Program-made: the position numbers and the translations under genes
The notes under the pieces: model-generated
Databases searched by the model: none
Seen by the model: the letters and a program-made list of their open reading frames with translations, nothing else
What the model was told of the DNA's origin: nothing
In this document: piece after piece, positions 52,547 through 60,919 of the stretch
Layout: each line of letters begins with the position of its first letter
How positions within the stretch are numbered: position 1 is the stretch's first letter
Assembly: GCF_022024055.1 (NCBI RefSeq)
Contig: NZ_CP091788.1
Location: forward strand, 1,178,001-1,242,000
Length of the DNA stretch: 64,000 bases
Direction: 5' to 3'
From: Prevotella sp. E2-28
Lineage (GTDB): Bacteria > Bacteroidota > Bacteroidia > Bacteroidales > Bacteroidaceae

Positions 52547-53791
52547 ATGAGCACCTCTAATTATAAATTCATAACAGCACTCCTGAACGATCCGAAGTTA
52601 ACAGCTTCAGATCGTGACCGTATTATTCAGCTCATTGGAAGAGAGCTCGAGAATAAAAACAAAGACTATGTGACAGAAGATAGACTCAAGGACTTTGTCA
52701 CGCTTGACAAGTTAAAAGAGATTATGTTATCTGCTTCGAGCCACACTGTTGATGAAAAAAACGATTCTTCTAATTCGCATGGTAAAAATGATTATGGTTC
52801 AACAATTCATTCTCCCCGCGAAATAGTAGATTTTTTAAAATTGTTTTCCAGCAGCTCATCTGCTTTAAAGTACACCACACATGCATGGGACAAAACTTCC
52901 GATGGCAGTTTCGCATATTCATCATACGATGATTTTATGAAACAATGTGAAGAGGACTTTTACGTAAAGTATCGAGATGATGATAAGAATAACCGTATAT
53001 ACAAATGTAACCAATCTCTATATTATACTATTCAGAATTTCCTCTTTAGGAAAGATTATAAGGACAATCAAAAGGGTTGGTGGATATATGGGAAGAATGA
53101 CATAAAGATTGGATATAGCTATCCTCCCAATGTCTTAAAGAAGTGGATGGATGATAATCCTGATAAGCAACCAGGAGCAATGCCGCTAAATGTCTTACCA
53201 AAGGAATTACAACCAATTGTAAATAAGAAGGTTCTTGGTAATTTTGAAGAAATCGGTTTGCTCTTCAAAAAGGAAATACAATTTCGAGGTGACGACTTAT
53301 ATAATGATATAAAACGTATTTTCACGTCAACCGAATTTGAGGTCAACGGACAAAAATTAGAGTCATTACAGGGTATAGAATTCTACACTAGTACAAGGCA
53401 GTTCAAATTTGCTTTACTATTGGTTAAGGACAATATTCTTGCTCGATCGTCTGAACATAATAAAGTTGAGATTTATGCCGAAATTCACGATGAAAGCAAC
53501 GAACCAGAAAAATATGTCGATATATGCATTGACCAATTAGGATCCTTCTCTGATAAGAACATCAATGATGATAAATTGATGCTTAAAGGGAACATTGGGC
53601 AAATAGGAGATATAAAAAAGAAATTGATTAGCCTATGTGACTTTTATATTGAAAGTCGTTTCAAGATAAAAGGTAAAAAGGCCTTTGCTCGCATTGAATA
53701 TCTGAAAGAAGCAGATATTTCAAAAGAACCCAAAATAACCGAAATAGAATCATGCGACGGGTTTAAGTATTGTTTTAGATTTTATCTCTAA
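52547..53791 (+). CDS. Hypothetical retron-operon protein, 414 residues
   Basis: No catalytic family recognised. The N-terminal 45 residues form a helical module (FITALLNDPKLTASDRDRII, QLIGREL) that I associate with Bacteroidetes conflict genes, followed by a Ser/Asn-rich linker. The rest is mixed alpha/beta, with IYKCNQSLYYTIQNFLFRKD, NDIKIGYSYPP and a beta-rich C-terminus. It lies 28 bases after the RT stop, and its stop overlaps the next ATG by one base. It may bind the msDNA or the receiver proteins (inference from position only). Confidence 0.62.
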   Translation: MSTSNYKFITALLNDPKLTASDRDRIIQLIGRELENKNKDYVTEDRLKDFVTLDKLKEIMLSASSHTVDEKNDSSNSHGKNDYGSTIHSPREIVDFLKLFSSSSSALKYTTHAWDKTSDGSFAYSSYDDFMKQCEEDFYVKYRDDDKNNRIYKCNQSLYYTIQNFLFRKDYKDNQKGWWIYGKNDIKIGYSYPPNVLKKWMDDNPDKQPGAMPLNVLPKELQPIVNKKVLGNFEEIGLLFKKEIQFRGDDLYNDIKRIFTSTEFEVNGQKLESLQGIEFYTSTRQFKFALLLVKDNILARSSEHNKVEIYAEIHDESNEPEKYVDICIDQLGSFSDKNINDDKLMLKGNIGQIGDIKKKLISLCDFYIESRFKIKGKKAFARIEYLKEADISKEPKITEIESCDGFKYCFRFYL

Positions 53792-54375
53792 TGAAAAAGA
53801 TATTAATTATAGACGATAGGCCAATGCGCCAAGAGAATCAATTAGGTAAAGATTTGTATGATAAACTTTGCTCTCTTGATAATATTACAAGAGACAACAA
53901 GTTAGATATTAATAGTATCACGTCATACGATATTGTTGCTATCCACTACTCTTTACTTGCCAACAGTGGCCAGATTAAAGAAGTCAGAGACATTCTTTCC
54001 GAAAAAGGGAAGTGCTTAATTCTGTTTAGTGGAGGTAATCCTACTAATCGTATAACTAATGGGGGCAGAGAAGCTTTTGTAAGTGCGAGTTTATTCTATT
54101 CTAAAAAAACTGTAGACTTCTTCGAGCTGTTAAAGTCAGATGAAATTAATAAGCATTTGCTGGAAAGGATGCTTTATGGAAGGAATTGGAAAGTTGCTTT
54201 TCTCGAACGATATGCTCAACTATTATGGGTCAATGGCGCTACTATGGATCAATGGCCTGATGCAGAAGAGTTGAACGATGATGAAATACAATTACTCAAT
54301 GACTTGGAAAAGGAATTTGGAAGAAAAAGTTTTAAGGAAATTAACGAGGAAATTAATAATATATTGAAAATATGA
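53791..54375 (+). CDS. Degenerate receiver-domain protein, 194 residues
   Basis: Residues 1-115 follow a response-regulator receiver plan: ILIIDDRPMRQENQ (acidic pair), YDIVAIHYSLLA where the phospho-Asp position is His, LILFSGG (Ser/Thr switch position) and SLFYSKKTVDFF (Lys position). The missing Asp means phosphorylation is unlikely. The C-terminal helices (WPDAEELNDDEIQLLNDLEK) may be a contact surface. It overlaps neighbours by 1 and 4 bases, so it is translated together with them. No histidine kinase is encoded in the operon. Confidence 0.68.
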   Translation: MKKILIIDDRPMRQENQLGKDLYDKLCSLDNITRDNKLDINSITSYDIVAIHYSLLANSGQIKEVRDILSEKGKCLILFSGGNPTNRITNGGREAFVSASLFYSKKTVDFFELLKSDEINKHLLERMLYGRNWKVAFLERYAQLLWVNGATMDQWPDAEELNDDEIQLLNDLEKEFGRKSFKEINEEINNILKI

Positions 54376-56126
54376 AAGTCCTGTTGCTACATAATAATAA
54401 TGTCCCATTTAGTTTCATAAGTAAAACATGGGGGGCTGACGTAGATTTAACCGCTGAAATCATTAAGCCGTCCATTGATGACAGTGATTATGACATATTT
54501 GTAAGTCATGAGTTAGAACGTATCTTTTCTGGAAACACTTTTGATTTGATAATTCTTCCTTATTCGTTTTCAGAATACAATCCAATAGAATATACAGGCT
54601 TAGTTGTTGCTGCTCACATTAGACTTACTCCTACATGGAAACACACCAAGAAACCAATCCTTTTTGTAGGGCCTGAAGAGGTTAAGCAGGTCGTAAAACT
54701 GTCGGAAATGGGTTCTTTGCTGTTTTCACCAGGTATATACACAACTCGCACCAATAGTCTTTCTAATTTGGTTTGTGGTATTAAAGATCTGTTGACTGAC
54801 GACATTACGGATTCTGAATTTCTTGAGTTTCTTAACAAAATACACATTCCTCGCCCCACGAACTACGCTACCCATCACTCTATAGCAAATGAATGGGCTG
54901 TCATGCGATGGACTAATGATATCATTAACTGGGGTGAGTATGAAATACCTTCAATCGCTTTTCAGACATTTACTTCTATGCTATACTTCAAATATTTGAT
55001 AGCAAAGGATGGAAGCAAAGAACTAATCTCAAAAAACTGGAAAAAGAATCATGGTGCAGATCCCAAAATAAATGGCATATCTGGTAAAAAAATAGTATAC
55101 ATCGATGACGAACATGAAAAAGGTTGGGGCAAACTATTGACTAGGATTTTTGAAATATCTGGAGCGGAACTGTATATTTATGACAAATTTAAAGAACATA
55201 AAGATAAAGAAGAGTTAATTGAAAATATCACTAATTTCGTCGATAGTATTGATGCGGACTGTTATTTATTAGACCTACGCTTGCATGATGACGACTTTGA
55301 TAAAAACAAGGGCGAGATCTCTGGGCATAGAATTGCAGCTCATATAAAAGATTATAAAATTAACAGAGCAAGGCAGGTCGTTATCTTTTCCGCGTCTGAT
55401 AAAGTTTGGAACATGAAGGAAGATGTCCAAAAAATTGGTGCGACAGATTACGTTTTGAAAGAATCACCAGAAGCCAATTTCACGAAGAATGATTCAGTTA
55501 GGAATTTCAATGAATTCAAGATTGCAGTAAAGAAAGCATGCGAATTGTCGTATTTAAAAGATTACCTCAATTTACTTAAAGGAACTTCATATGAGGATTC
55601 GTTCCCTCTGAACAATTATATAGACTTAGCATTACTCAATAGTAAGAATGTCTTAAATTCATGTATTCTCAATTTGAATTTGTTTATTGAAGACAATGCT
55701 GACAAAGGATTTGAGTTGACTGATGGCATTCATATCAAGAAAGTTGGCTCCAATTGGAAGTATAATATCTTAAACATGATTAAAGTCAAAAAAGACAATA
55801 AAGACGGCAAAGTCTTAACTATAGAGTGTTTAAGAGACAATTCAGAATCAATACGCTATAAGAAGACAGACGGATGGGAAAATGCGAAGTATGACGATAC
55901 TCACAGGAATGAACGAAGAATGGCAAAAATGGTTGCTTCATTATTCTATTACTATGGTATAAGCAAGACTGATTGCAAAAAATATCTTGATCTTAGATTG
56001 GAACGAAATACGTCCGTAGCTCATGAAGGGCGTTTAACTTCTCTTCGATTTGAAGACCTAAAATCTTTTTTTGATGATATTGTAACCAAAATCATTATGA
56101 AAGAGAATCCAAATAAAAAAGAATAA
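54372..56126 (+). CDS. Receiver-HEPN protein, likely retron effector
   Basis: 584 residues. Region 1, 1-130, is receiver-like but degenerate (FDLIILPYSFSEYN in place of the Asp strand). Region 2, about 235-375, is a fuller receiver: KKIVYIDDEHEKGW, CYLLDLRLHDDD (phospho-Asp), VVIFSASD and DYVLKES. The C-terminal part is helical and carries RNTSVAH (R545 to H551), matching the RN-x4-H motif of HEPN RNases, inside LDLRLERNTSVAHEGRL. HEPN domains usually cut RNA in abortive-infection and toxin systems, so this is the probable effector. A perfect terminator follows at 56133. Confidence 0.68.
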   Translation: MKVLLLHNNNVPFSFISKTWGADVDLTAEIIKPSIDDSDYDIFVSHELERIFSGNTFDLIILPYSFSEYNPIEYTGLVVAAHIRLTPTWKHTKKPILFVGPEEVKQVVKLSEMGSLLFSPGIYTTRTNSLSNLVCGIKDLLTDDITDSEFLEFLNKIHIPRPTNYATHHSIANEWAVMRWTNDIINWGEYEIPSIAFQTFTSMLYFKYLIAKDGSKELISKNWKKNHGADPKINGISGKKIVYIDDEHEKGWGKLLTRIFEISGAELYIYDKFKEHKDKEELIENITNFVDSIDADCYLLDLRLHDDDFDKNKGEISGHRIAAHIKDYKINRARQVVIFSASDKVWNMKEDVQKIGATDYVLKESPEANFTKNDSVRNFNEFKIAVKKACELSYLKDYLNLLKGTSYEDSFPLNNYIDLALLNSKNVLNSCILNLNLFIEDNADKGFELTDGIHIKKVGSNWKYNILNMIKVKKDNKDGKVLTIECLRDNSESIRYKKTDGWENAKYDDTHRNERRMAKMVASLFYYYGISKTDCKKYLDLRLERNTSVAHEGRLTSLRFEDLKSFFDDIVTKIIMKENPNKKE

Positions 56127-56132
56127 CCACAC

Positions 56133-56166
56133 AAGGAGCTTCAAAATAGTAGCTCCTTTTATTTTT
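56133..56166 (+). terminator. Rho-independent terminator of the retron operon
   Basis: AAGGAGCT (56133-56140) pairs perfectly with AGCTCCTT (56151-56158) around a 10-nt loop, followed by TTATTTTTG. It lies 7 bases after the effector stop codon and marks the operon end. Confidence 0.88.
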
Positions 56167-56196
56167 GAAATCACACAAACAAGATTTCCCGTTTTA

Positions 56197-56211
56197 CGAA
56201 CATAGGGTTCG
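56197..56211 (+). promoter_or_regulatory. Operator copy 5, CGAACATAGGGTTCG
   Basis: Fifth copy, 11 bp before the TACCTTTG box at 56223-56230, upstream of the leucine-rich-repeat gene. Confidence 0.8.
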
Positions 56212-56277
56212 TTCCCATGCCGTACCTTTGCATCAGAAAACAGAACATAGTGCTCTGTTAATGCAAAAAGTGGTATA

Positions 56278-57069
56278 ATGGAGAATAAAATTTGTGGTTT
56301 TATTGAATTGAATGGGGAGTTAGTTAAGATCTCGTCTGTTGAGGATTTAAAAGCCCTTGCAGCCAGACTTGGTTCCGCTTTTACAGAATTAACCACCCAG
56401 GATTATGAAACCCTTTGCAATAAGTTGAAGGGAGACTTCGAGGCAGATGACTGTGGTGTGTTTTATTCGAAAGATGGGAGAAAAGTTCTCTTGGCTCCTA
56501 TCACGTCAAATGAATACATAATCAAGTCAGGAACTATTGCTATTGCAAGCTATGCATTCAATTGGCATTACTATCTGTATAATGGTGTATTGTATACCAA
56601 CAAATACTCTCATGAGAAGAACATTGCTAAACTCCTGATTCCTGATTCCGTCATAGCCATAGGAAGTGAAGCATTCAGCGACAACACTGCAATCGAGAAC
56701 ATTATTGTTTCTCATAAACTGGAGTATATCGGCCAAAAAGCATTTAGCGGCTGTAGGATGATGACTGGCTTTAACCTCCCATCTACAGTCAAGTATATTG
56801 AAACAGAAGCTTTCGACAGATGCTATAACGCATTTAAAGAGCTAACCATACCCGCTTCAATCAGGCATATTGGGAGCCATACCTTTAGGAATTGCCTTAC
56901 CCTGGAAAAAGTAATCTTTTTGGGCCCAATTGAAAAAATCGGTTCCGGCATATTCGAGTTGTGTGAAAGACTATCCTCAATTGTTGTTCCAAAGGGATAC
57001 CTAGAAAAATTCCGTGAGCAATTACCCTTCTATTCTGAAATAATAACAGAAGCAGTTGAGGAAGAATAA
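56278..57069 (+). CDS. Cytosolic BspA-type leucine-rich-repeat protein
   Basis: 263 residues. The C-terminal two thirds consist of LRR_5 (BspA) repeats: IPDSVIAIGSEAFSDNTAI, YIGQKAFSGCRMM, IETEAFDRCYNAFKELTIP, HIGSHTFRNCLTLEKVIF, then a cap VVPKGYLEKFREQLPF. BspA proteins are usually secreted adhesins, but here there is no signal peptide, and residues 1-85 are a separate acidic part (ELVKISSVEDLKALAARLGS). Operator copy 5 ties it to the regulon, so a role as intracellular recognition protein is conceivable (inference). Confidence 0.78.
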   Translation: MENKICGFIELNGELVKISSVEDLKALAARLGSAFTELTTQDYETLCNKLKGDFEADDCGVFYSKDGRKVLLAPITSNEYIIKSGTIAIASYAFNWHYYLYNGVLYTNKYSHEKNIAKLLIPDSVIAIGSEAFSDNTAIENIIVSHKLEYIGQKAFSGCRMMTGFNLPSTVKYIETEAFDRCYNAFKELTIPASIRHIGSHTFRNCLTLEKVIFLGPIEKIGSGIFELCERLSSIVVPKGYLEKFREQLPFYSEIITEAVEEE

Positions 57070-57115
57070 ATAGAAAACAAATATTAAGATTGTGTTTACT
57101 CAATAAAAGAAGCAT

Positions 57116-57286
57116 ATGACAAGAGATATTTATGATGACTCTTACGAGGAGTATGATGATTATGAGTGTGACAGCTACGAGTGGACGGAAGAAGACTCAT
57201 GGGATGCTTTGACTGATGGCATGTATGGTGACATACCAAGAAATCCAATGGAGTATGATGCAATGATGGATGCCTTAGGATTCTGA
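57116..57286 (+). CDS. Very acidic small protein, 56 residues
   Basis: ATG at 57116 to TGA at 57286. About a third of residues are Asp or Glu, many paired with Tyr (YDDSYEEYDDYECDSYEW), followed by a patterned end YGDIPRNPMEYDAMMDALGF that looks conserved rather than random. Such charge suggests a DNA-mimic or an inhibitor that occupies a nucleic-acid site (inference). It sits 47 bases after the LRR gene and 16 before the next, all on one strand, and has no promoter box of its own. Confidence 0.6.
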   Translation: MTRDIYDDSYEEYDDYECDSYEWTEEDSWDALTDGMYGDIPRNPMEYDAMMDALGF

Positions 57287-57302
57287 TCACGTATTAAATT
57301 CA

Positions 57303-57845
57303 ATGGTCAATAAGCTAAGTATATCAACTGAAAAGGAACAGGAGCAGTTGAACTGCTCTGTCCTTTTCGATGAGGTAAAAGAAAGAATACAGAAACTCCG
57401 AAATAGCGGAATAAGTGAATCTCGGATAGCATCTTTGTTTTACTGCGAAAGGCCTTTGCTTAGCCTAACCATCAACAAGAACTACAGGATTTTCCTTGGA
57501 GACAACCGCATCGAAGTTCGCATGGAGCCACTCGTCAAGGCTATCTATTTATTGTTTCTTTCGCATCCTGAAGGTATTGTCTTTAAGGATCTTCCTGACT
57601 ACAGAGGAGAACTGACCAAGATATACTCTGAGGTAAGACCTTGGGGATTAAGTGAGCGAGCACTGCAAAGTATTGAAGATGTGACAAACCCCTTGCTTAA
57701 CTCCATCAACGAAAAGTGTGCAAGAATCCGCAAAGCCTTTGTTAACGTTCTAGACAGTAAGGGTGCTGAACCATATATAATAAAAGGTGTGCGCGGAGGA
57801 ATAAAGAAGATTGATTTATCGAAAGAATACATCAATTGGGAATAA
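57303..57845 (+). CDS. Conserved hypothetical protein, 180 residues
   Basis: A type I have seen in Bacteroidetes without a named function. The middle reads YRIFLGDNRIEVRMEPLVKA then IYLLFLSHPEGIVFKDLPDY, the end is helical with VTNPLLNSINEKCARIRKAF. The last strand GVRGGIKKIDLS resembles the wing of a winged helix, as in OmpR-type DNA-binding domains. A DNA-binding role is thus possible. Probably co-transcribed with the LRR gene and the acidic small protein. Confidence 0.6.
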   Translation: MVNKLSISTEKEQEQLNCSVLFDEVKERIQKLRNSGISESRIASLFYCERPLLSLTINKNYRIFLGDNRIEVRMEPLVKAIYLLFLSHPEGIVFKDLPDYRGELTKIYSEVRPWGLSERALQSIEDVTNPLLNSINEKCARIRKAFVNVLDSKGAEPYIIKGVRGGIKKIDLSKEYINWE

Positions 57846-57856
57846 GAATGGAATCA

Positions 57857-57888
57857 CAAGGCTTGCGAAGTGTGTTCCACAAGCCTTG
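57857..57888 (+). terminator. Hairpin between the 180-residue protein and the VWA gene
   Basis: CAAGGCTTG (57857-57865) pairs perfectly with CAAGCCTTG (57880-57888) around 14 nt, 12 bases after the stop codon. No T run follows. It may still separate the two transcripts since a promoter box follows at 57926. Confidence 0.45.
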
Positions 57889-57965
57889 CGGAGCTTATTC
57901 TCTATTTTGAACAAAAACAAATTACTATCTTTGCCAAAGAAATCAAAACCAAACATATAACGAGA

Positions 57966-58934
57966 ATGAAGCAGAAAGGGAACATGGCGCAAAAGCCAAA
58001 GAATGAAAAAAGTAAAAAGGATGGGCAAGCAAGGAAACAGCGTGTCTTTAACTTGATTATCCTCGATGAGAGCGGGTCAATGGAGACTATTGCCAAACAG
58101 GCGGTCAGTGGCTTGAATGAGACTTTCCAAACTATTAGGAATGCACAGAAAGAACATCAGGAGCAGCAGCATTTTATCACGTTCGTGACTTTCAACAGTG
58201 CCAGGATTAGAACGGTGATGAATCGCCAAGCAGTAGATTGTGATAAGAAGTTGAAATGGACGGACTATCGACCAGATGAGTGTACACCACTCTTTGATGC
58301 GATGGGACGTTCGCTGAATGACTTAAAGTACCACGTAGGTAACGAGGATGTTGTTCTGGTAACGATCATTACTGATGGCTACGAAAACGCATCAAGGGAA
58401 TTTGATGGACGCAGCATCAAGAAACTTGTCGCCCAATTAAAAGAAAAGGGCTGGGTGTTTGCCTACATTGGGACAAATCAGGATGTAGATGCTGTTGCCG
58501 ATGACATGGGTATTCGTAGCAGAATGAGTTACGAGTATTCTGACACTGGCGCAGAATGTATGTTTAATATAGAGAGCAGTAGCAAGAAGAGGTTTTTTGA
58601 CAGACTGCACCGAGAGGGAAGAGCATTTATGACTGAAGCATGTTATGATTACTTCAGTCATGATGAGTCAGAGGTGGAAGAAGCAGAGAAGGAACCAGAT
58701 ATAGTTTGGGATGTTAAGGATGATGACACCTCGTCTTCTGCCAAAGAAGAGAATCAAAAAGAATGCAAGCAGACGATAGTAGAATCAAATACTCAAAGTG
58801 TCTCTACTGATACCAAGGTGGAAGCCGATGATGATAAGAAATCAATTGGTTTATTGCAGAGAATTATCAAAAAACTTACCCTTATGCTTATTACGTTCAT
58901 GATAGCAACAACTTATCTACTTTTACAACGATAA
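57966..58934 (+). CDS. VWA-domain (TerY-like) protein with C-terminal membrane anchor
   Basis: About 322 residues from the ATG at 57966, after a TATCTTTG box at 57926-57933 that excludes the longer frame from 57870. A basic N-terminus is followed by a von Willebrand A domain with an intact MIDAS: DESGSM, CTPLFDAMG (Thr) and IITDGYENASREF. An acidic linker (VEEAEKEPDIVWDVKDDD) leads to a final hydrophobic helix (LMLITFMIATTYLLL), so it is tail-anchored facing the cytosol. VWA proteins of this type assemble metal-dependent complexes in stress and conflict systems. The specific role is unknown. Confidence 0.83.
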   Translation: MKQKGNMAQKPKNEKSKKDGQARKQRVFNLIILDESGSMETIAKQAVSGLNETFQTIRNAQKEHQEQQHFITFVTFNSARIRTVMNRQAVDCDKKLKWTDYRPDECTPLFDAMGRSLNDLKYHVGNEDVVLVTIITDGYENASREFDGRSIKKLVAQLKEKGWVFAYIGTNQDVDAVADDMGIRSRMSYEYSDTGAECMFNIESSSKKRFFDRLHREGRAFMTEACYDYFSHDESEVEEAEKEPDIVWDVKDDDTSSSAKEENQKECKQTIVESNTQSVSTDTKVEADDDKKSIGLLQRIIKKLTLMLITFMIATTYLLLQR

Positions 58935-58939
58935 CAAAT

Positions 58940-59365
58940 ATGACAGATTACGAGTACATTTTTCAGCAAGTTAAGAAGTTCCATTTTTCAGAATGGAACG
59001 ATGCAGAGTTAAGAAAATGCGTAGATATGCTACCCAAGCTTTCACGCCAGGAACAGATTTCGCTTTATCGGAGCAAATGGCTTGTCAACGAGAAAGTGTT
59101 GAAGGATGCCATTTTTCAATTGCTGTTCCATGACCGAATAGAGGAACGTGACAATAAAATTAAGGCTATGAACGTCGATGAGCTGATTACTAATCTACAC
59201 GCCGAAAACGGCTATGGCAAGTTCGTCGTACTAGAAATGAAAGAGCGTTTTGACTCTCTGGAAAATGACGATAAAATGAAGATTATTGACACGCTTTCTG
59301 CTACGACAAAGGCTAACCAGAAATGGGCAGAAGGGAAAAAGAAGCAGATGAACTCAGATAGATAA
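58940..59365 (+). CDS. Hypothetical protein, 141 residues
   Basis: Not recognised. Entirely helical and charged: YEYIFQQVKKFHFSEWNDAE, LPKLSRQEQISLYRSKWLVN, FVVLEMKERFDSLENDDKMK. No signal or membrane segment. It lies 5 bases after the VWA gene and 5 before dnaB, so it is co-expressed with both and may be a partner of either. Confidence 0.58.
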   Translation: MTDYEYIFQQVKKFHFSEWNDAELRKCVDMLPKLSRQEQISLYRSKWLVNEKVLKDAIFQLLFHDRIEERDNKIKAMNVDELITNLHAENGYGKFVVLEMKERFDSLENDDKMKIIDTLSATTKANQKWAEGKKKQMNSDR

Positions 59366-59370
59366 ACTAT

Positions 59371-60915
59371 ATGCCAGGACAAAGGACTCAATATAAAAGA
59401 AACCAAGGGCAGAGTGGACAGTTGCCATTGGAGTTCTCGTATGCACATGTTCAGCCGCAAGCCACAGAGGTGGAAAAAGCTGTGCTCGGAGCCTTAATGA
59501 TAGATAAGGATGCCTTTCTTACTATATCTGAATTGCTTCGACCTGAGAGTTTCTATGATCCTCGCCATCACAAAATATATGATGCCATAAGGCAGTTGAG
59601 CATGAACGAGAAGCCCATCGATGTATTAACGGTGACAGATCAGTTGAGCAAAAATGGAGATTTGGATGAAGTTGGAGGCCCTGGGTACATTGCCGAATTA
59701 AGTTCAATGGTTGCAACTTCGGCTAATATCGAGTTCCATGCTAATATCGTCGCAGAAAAGTATCTTTCCCGACAGCTGATAACCTATAGCAGTACTATTG
59801 GCAAGAAAGCATTTGATGATACATGCGATGCAAAAGATGTTATCGAAGAAGCTGAGAGTATGCTGTTTGAGTTGGCACAGACAAATGTGAAAAAGGATTA
59901 TGTACATGTCAGCCCTCTTATAAAGGAAGCATCTGATATAATGATGAATGCTTCAAAGAACAATGGTGATGTGACAGGAATATCTACAGGCTACAGAAAG
60001 CTTGATGCTCTCACGAGCGGTTGGCAAAACTCCGACCTGGTCATTATAGCAGGCAGACCTGCGATGGGAAAGACGGCTTTTGCGTTGTCGATGGCAAAGA
60101 ATATAGCAGCAGACCAAAATGTACCGATGGCCTTCTTTTCCCTTGAAATGTCTGGCGTTCAGCTTGTCAATCGCCTAATTGCCAACAACTGCGAGATTGA
60201 AGGCATGAAGATTCTTAACGGTTCATTGAATGAGGAAGAATGGGATAGGTTTGATAAACGCATTCAGCACCTTATAGACGCACCATTGTATATTGATGAC
60301 ACACCAGGGCTTTCGGTCTTTGAGTTGCGTACGAAGGCCATGAGATTAGTAAGGGAACACCAGATAAAGCTGATAATGGTTGACTATTTACAACTCATGA
60401 ATGCTAATGGAATGCGGTTTAATAGCCGACAAGAGGAAGTCTCTACCATATCCCGTTCTCTGAAGATTCTTGCAAAAGAACTGAACATCCCAGTGCTTGC
60501 ACTCAGTCAATTGAATCGTGGACTAGAAGCAAGAACTGGCGCAGATGGTAAACGACCGATGCTCTCTGATCTTCGCGAGTCGGGTGCTATTGAGCAAGAT
60601 GCCGATATGGTGATATTTGTTCATCGTCCTGAGAAATTTGGTTTGACACAGGGACCAAATGGGGAGGATTATCTGGGAAAGGCAGAAATCATCATAGCAA
60701 AGCATCGAAAAGGAGCGACGGATACAGTTTTGCTTGACTTCAAAGGTGAATATACTCGCTTTGAAAATCCTGAGGACAATATGCTTGGCAGTTTTGGCGG
60801 TGAAATTTTAGGATCCAAAATCAACGGAGATAATAATCATCCCATCGGTATGAATACCTTTGACGAATCGCCCGTTGAACTTCCTCCACCAATAAACAGT
60901 CCAGCACCTTACTAA
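59371..60915 (+). CDS. dnaB: Replicative DNA helicase DnaB
   Basis: 514 residues. N-terminal DnaB domain (PQATEVEKAVLGALMIDKDA) and RecA-type motor: Walker A VIIAGRPAMGKTAFAL (about 226-241), Walker B KLIMVDYLQLMNA, SQLNRGLEART and the DADMVIFVHRPEKFG region. The disordered end NSPAPY is usual in Bacteroidetes. It unwinds DNA at the replication fork as a hexamer. It follows the VWA and 141-residue genes with gaps of 5 bases, an unusual neighbourhood for a chromosomal dnaB, so it may be an extra copy carried by the island. Confidence 0.93.
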   Translation: MPGQRTQYKRNQGQSGQLPLEFSYAHVQPQATEVEKAVLGALMIDKDAFLTISELLRPESFYDPRHHKIYDAIRQLSMNEKPIDVLTVTDQLSKNGDLDEVGGPGYIAELSSMVATSANIEFHANIVAEKYLSRQLITYSSTIGKKAFDDTCDAKDVIEEAESMLFELAQTNVKKDYVHVSPLIKEASDIMMNASKNNGDVTGISTGYRKLDALTSGWQNSDLVIIAGRPAMGKTAFALSMAKNIAADQNVPMAFFSLEMSGVQLVNRLIANNCEIEGMKILNGSLNEEEWDRFDKRIQHLIDAPLYIDDTPGLSVFELRTKAMRLVREHQIKLIMVDYLQLMNANGMRFNSRQEEVSTISRSLKILAKELNIPVLALSQLNRGLEARTGADGKRPMLSDLRESGAIEQDADMVIFVHRPEKFGLTQGPNGEDYLGKAEIIIAKHRKGATDTVLLDFKGEYTRFENPEDNMLGSFGGEILGSKINGDNNHPIGMNTFDESPVELPPPINSPAPY

Positions 60916-60919
60916 AAGT

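Noticed and set aside
52547..56126. Detocs-type two-component defence system
   Set aside because: Detocs needs a sensor kinase and a receiver-nucleosidase. No histidine kinase motifs are found in the 414-residue protein, and the effector end looks like HEPN, not a nucleosidase.
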